Assembly (NCBI GenBank): GCA_945873715.1
Contig: CAMCFL010000163.1
Span: forward strand, 1-6,934
Direction of reading: 5' to 3'
Source: Akkermansia muciniphila
Lineage (GTDB): Bacteria; Verrucomicrobiota; Verrucomicrobiia; Limisphaerales; UBA9464
Length of the DNA stretch: 6,934 nucleotides
Shown here one piece after another: positions 6,171 through 6,934 of this stretch (positions within the stretch are counted from its first letter, which is position 1; the number at the start of each line of letters is the position of its first letter). A program made the translations under genes and the position numbers. The notes under the pieces were generated by a model that was given only the letters and a program-made list of their open reading frames with translations, did not search any database and was not told the DNA's origin.

Positions 6171-6566
6171 TCAAATAACTCGTGCCGACGGCAGCCTGCC
6201 GGCGGCCTTCTCGAAGCTGGCCATTTCCGCGCTGCCAGAGAGGTAAGCCGCATGGATCAAGCGGTCGACAAACCCCGGCTTTGCCGTCGCCAGACCGTCC
6301 ACGGCCAACACCTCGGCAAGACTTCCAAGTGGCGCAATCTCACCGTCCAACAGCAGGCGTCGCAACCCCATCAAGGCATCCCGTTTGGAGACTCCATAGT
6401 GATGCTGCAACGCGAAGTACGTTTCGGCCGCCACCAAATCCGAAATGACGGCCTGGTCGCCACGTCGCCGGACGTCATCCAGAAACGCCACGGCTCGCGT
6501 CGACTGCTCTGGCGGTTCACCCAGGAGCAATCGCAGGACGTCCGAAGTGTCCAAACCGACCTTCAT
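6171..6566 (-). CDS. VapC-type PIN-domain toxin
   Basis: A protein of 131 residues, normal VapC length. KVGLDTSDVLRLLLGEP at the N-terminus gives the first metal-binding acid D6 in the 'DTsvLlRlLl' pattern of VapC toxins. E48 (LVAAETYFAL) is the second and D101 (GFVDRLIHA) the third. The fourth position, usually Asp in a 'TFD' motif, is read here as E119 in SFEKAAGRL. This is a conservative change that may keep activity. Such enzymes are Mg-dependent endoribonucleases that block translation by cutting tRNA or rRNA. ATG 6566 overlaps the antitoxin TGA as ATGA, indicating translational coupling and supporting this start over the longer in-frame possibility at 6662, which lies inside the antitoxin gene. 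It is not closely similar to the PIN toxin at 3287-3679. Confidence 0.9.
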   Translation of the reverse strand: MKVGLDTSDVLRLLLGEPPEQSTRAVAFLDDVRRRGDQAVISDLVAAETYFALQHHYGVSKRDALMGLRRLLLDGEIAPLGSLAEVLAVDGLATAKPGFVDRLIHAAYLSGSAEMASFEKAAGRLPSARVI

Positions 6567-6823
6567 GGCCGGCCCTTGCGACCCGCGGCAATGCTCCGAC
6601 GGACGGCTTCCATCGAGTGGTCGGTGACCTTCTGCGCTCGGGATCCCAGGCATGCCAACCATTTCCGGTCGGGGATCGTCCGGGGGCGCAACACCCAGAT
6701 TCTCGCTCCCGCCTCCTGACGGGATTCGAGGTCGACGATATCACCTGGCTTGAGCCCCATCGCCTCGCAGGTCTCCCGGGGAAAGGTGACCTGCCGCTTT
6801 GAAGTCAGAGTAATGGATGCCAC
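6563..6823 (-). CDS. AbrB/VapB-type antitoxin (SpoVT-AbrB looped-hinge domain)
   Basis: A protein of 86 residues. Residues 3-30 (SITLTSKRQVTFPRE, then AMGLKPGDIV) are a clear AbrB/SpoVT looped-hinge DNA-binding domain, with the hallmark TSKRQVTFP and GLKPGD elements. A middle linker follows, and the C-terminal DHSMEAVRRSIAAGR (68-82) is the typical toxin-wrapping helix of VapB antitoxins paired with VapC. The start is GTG at 6823, immediately before the first strand of the fold; there is no Shine-Dalgarno. The gene leads its operon and shares ATGA with the toxin. It should neutralise the toxin and, with it, repress the promoter through the dyad at 6846-6871. Confidence 0.92.
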   Translation of the reverse strand: MASITLTSKRQVTFPRETCEAMGLKPGDIVDLESRQEAGARIWVLRPRTIPDRKWLACLGSRAQKVTDHSMEAVRRSIAAGRKGRP

Positions 6824-6829
6824 GGGGGA

Positions 6830-6858
6830 AGGATCGAAGGCCGCGCCTTACCTGTCAA
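6830..6858 (-). promoter_or_regulatory. Sigma-70-like promoter of the second toxin-antitoxin operon, leaderless
   Basis: On the minus strand a consensus -35 TTGACA (6853-6858) is followed after exactly 17 bases by GATCCT (6830-6835), which keeps the key A2 and final T of a -10 box but matches TATAAT at only 3 of 6. Six bases separate the -10 from the GTG at 6823, so the predicted transcript starts at or next to the start codon. That fits the absence of a Shine-Dalgarno. Confidence 0.55.
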
Positions 6859-6871
6859 TTCACGGGTAAGG
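6846..6871. promoter_or_regulatory. 26-bp dyad overlapping the -35 box, candidate antitoxin operator
   Basis: CCTTACC (6846-6852) and GGTAAGG (6865-6871) are perfect 7-bp inverted arms 12 bases apart. GT/AC pairs (6854-6855 with 6862-6863) extend the symmetry inward. The dyad covers the TTGACA of the operon's predicted promoter, so a bound VapB-VapC complex would block RNA polymerase. Regulation by this site is inferred from position and from the known autoregulation of VapBC operons. Confidence 0.55.
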
Positions 6872-6912
6872 TGGGCTGGGGTCGGGGTGCATCCTGAGCT
6901 TGTTGCCACGAA

Positions 6913-6934
6913 TGTAGGCCCGCTGCCCTCAGCG
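6913..6934. repeat. REP-like palindromic repeat, copy 2, cut by the window edge
   Basis: TGTAGGCCCGCTG then CCCTCAGCG repeats the element at 6123 in the same orientation, with one loop difference (C for T). The right arm is cut after AGCG. It lies 90 bases upstream of the GTG of the antitoxin gene, so the two copies bracket the whole toxin-antitoxin operon. Confidence 0.65.

Noticed and set aside
6041..6253. N-terminal extension of the glutaredoxin
   Set aside because: It would translate the palindromic repeat and the end of the toxin gene into Arg/Pro-rich sequence. The fold starts at ATG 6040.
6123..6934. CRISPR array based on the two palindromic repeats
   Set aside because: There are only two copies, about 790 bp apart, with genes between them and no spacer pattern.

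Overview
The window looks like a chromosomal segment of a high-GC member of the Planctomycetota-Verrucomicrobiota group, most likely a verrucomicrobium. Three things suggest this: an exported beta-propeller protein with a C-terminal CxxCH heme domain of the Planctomycete/Verrucomicrobia type, a Tat-exported DUF1501 protein, and a short palindromic repeat (TGTAGGCCCGCTG...CAGCGGGC) present twice. The assignment comes from recalled family distribution and was not tested by a search.

Layout, left to right. Positions 1-264 (+) hold the 3' end of a gene entering from the left, probably the C-terminal tail of an Rpn/PD-(D/E)XK transposase-like nuclease. A strong 11-bp-stem hairpin lies between it and the convergent heme-domain gene (379-2937, -). 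Divergent from the heme gene, after a 123-bp spacer, is a Phd-type antitoxin plus PIN-domain toxin pair (3061-3303 and 3287-3679, +, overlapping by 17 bp). Positions 3724-4227 (+) carry a broken gene for a secreted protein: it keeps a clear start, ribosome binding site and signal peptide, but its coding sense changes frame at least twice. Then come the DUF1501 gene (4250-5716, -) and a small glutaredoxin gene (5789-6040, -). The right end holds a second, unrelated toxin-antitoxin pair, an AbrB/VapB-type antitoxin and a VapC-type PIN toxin (6563-6823 and 6171-6566, -, overlapping as ATGA). Its promoter region has a consensus TTGACA inside a 26-bp dyad and a predicted start point at the GTG start codon. 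This module sits between two same-orientation copies of the palindromic repeat, the second cut by the window edge.

How the parts relate. The heme protein and the DUF1501 protein are both exported and encoded on the minus strand, but plus-strand accessory DNA (one toxin-antitoxin module and one decayed gene) separates them. The DUF1549/DUF1553 cytochrome that commonly accompanies DUF1501 genes is not in the window. The two toxin-antitoxin modules are self-contained and probably autoregulated. I see no clear new multi-gene system. The most interesting items are the decayed secreted-protein gene, the leaderless-looking promoter/operator of the second toxin-antitoxin module, and the repeat pair flanking it.
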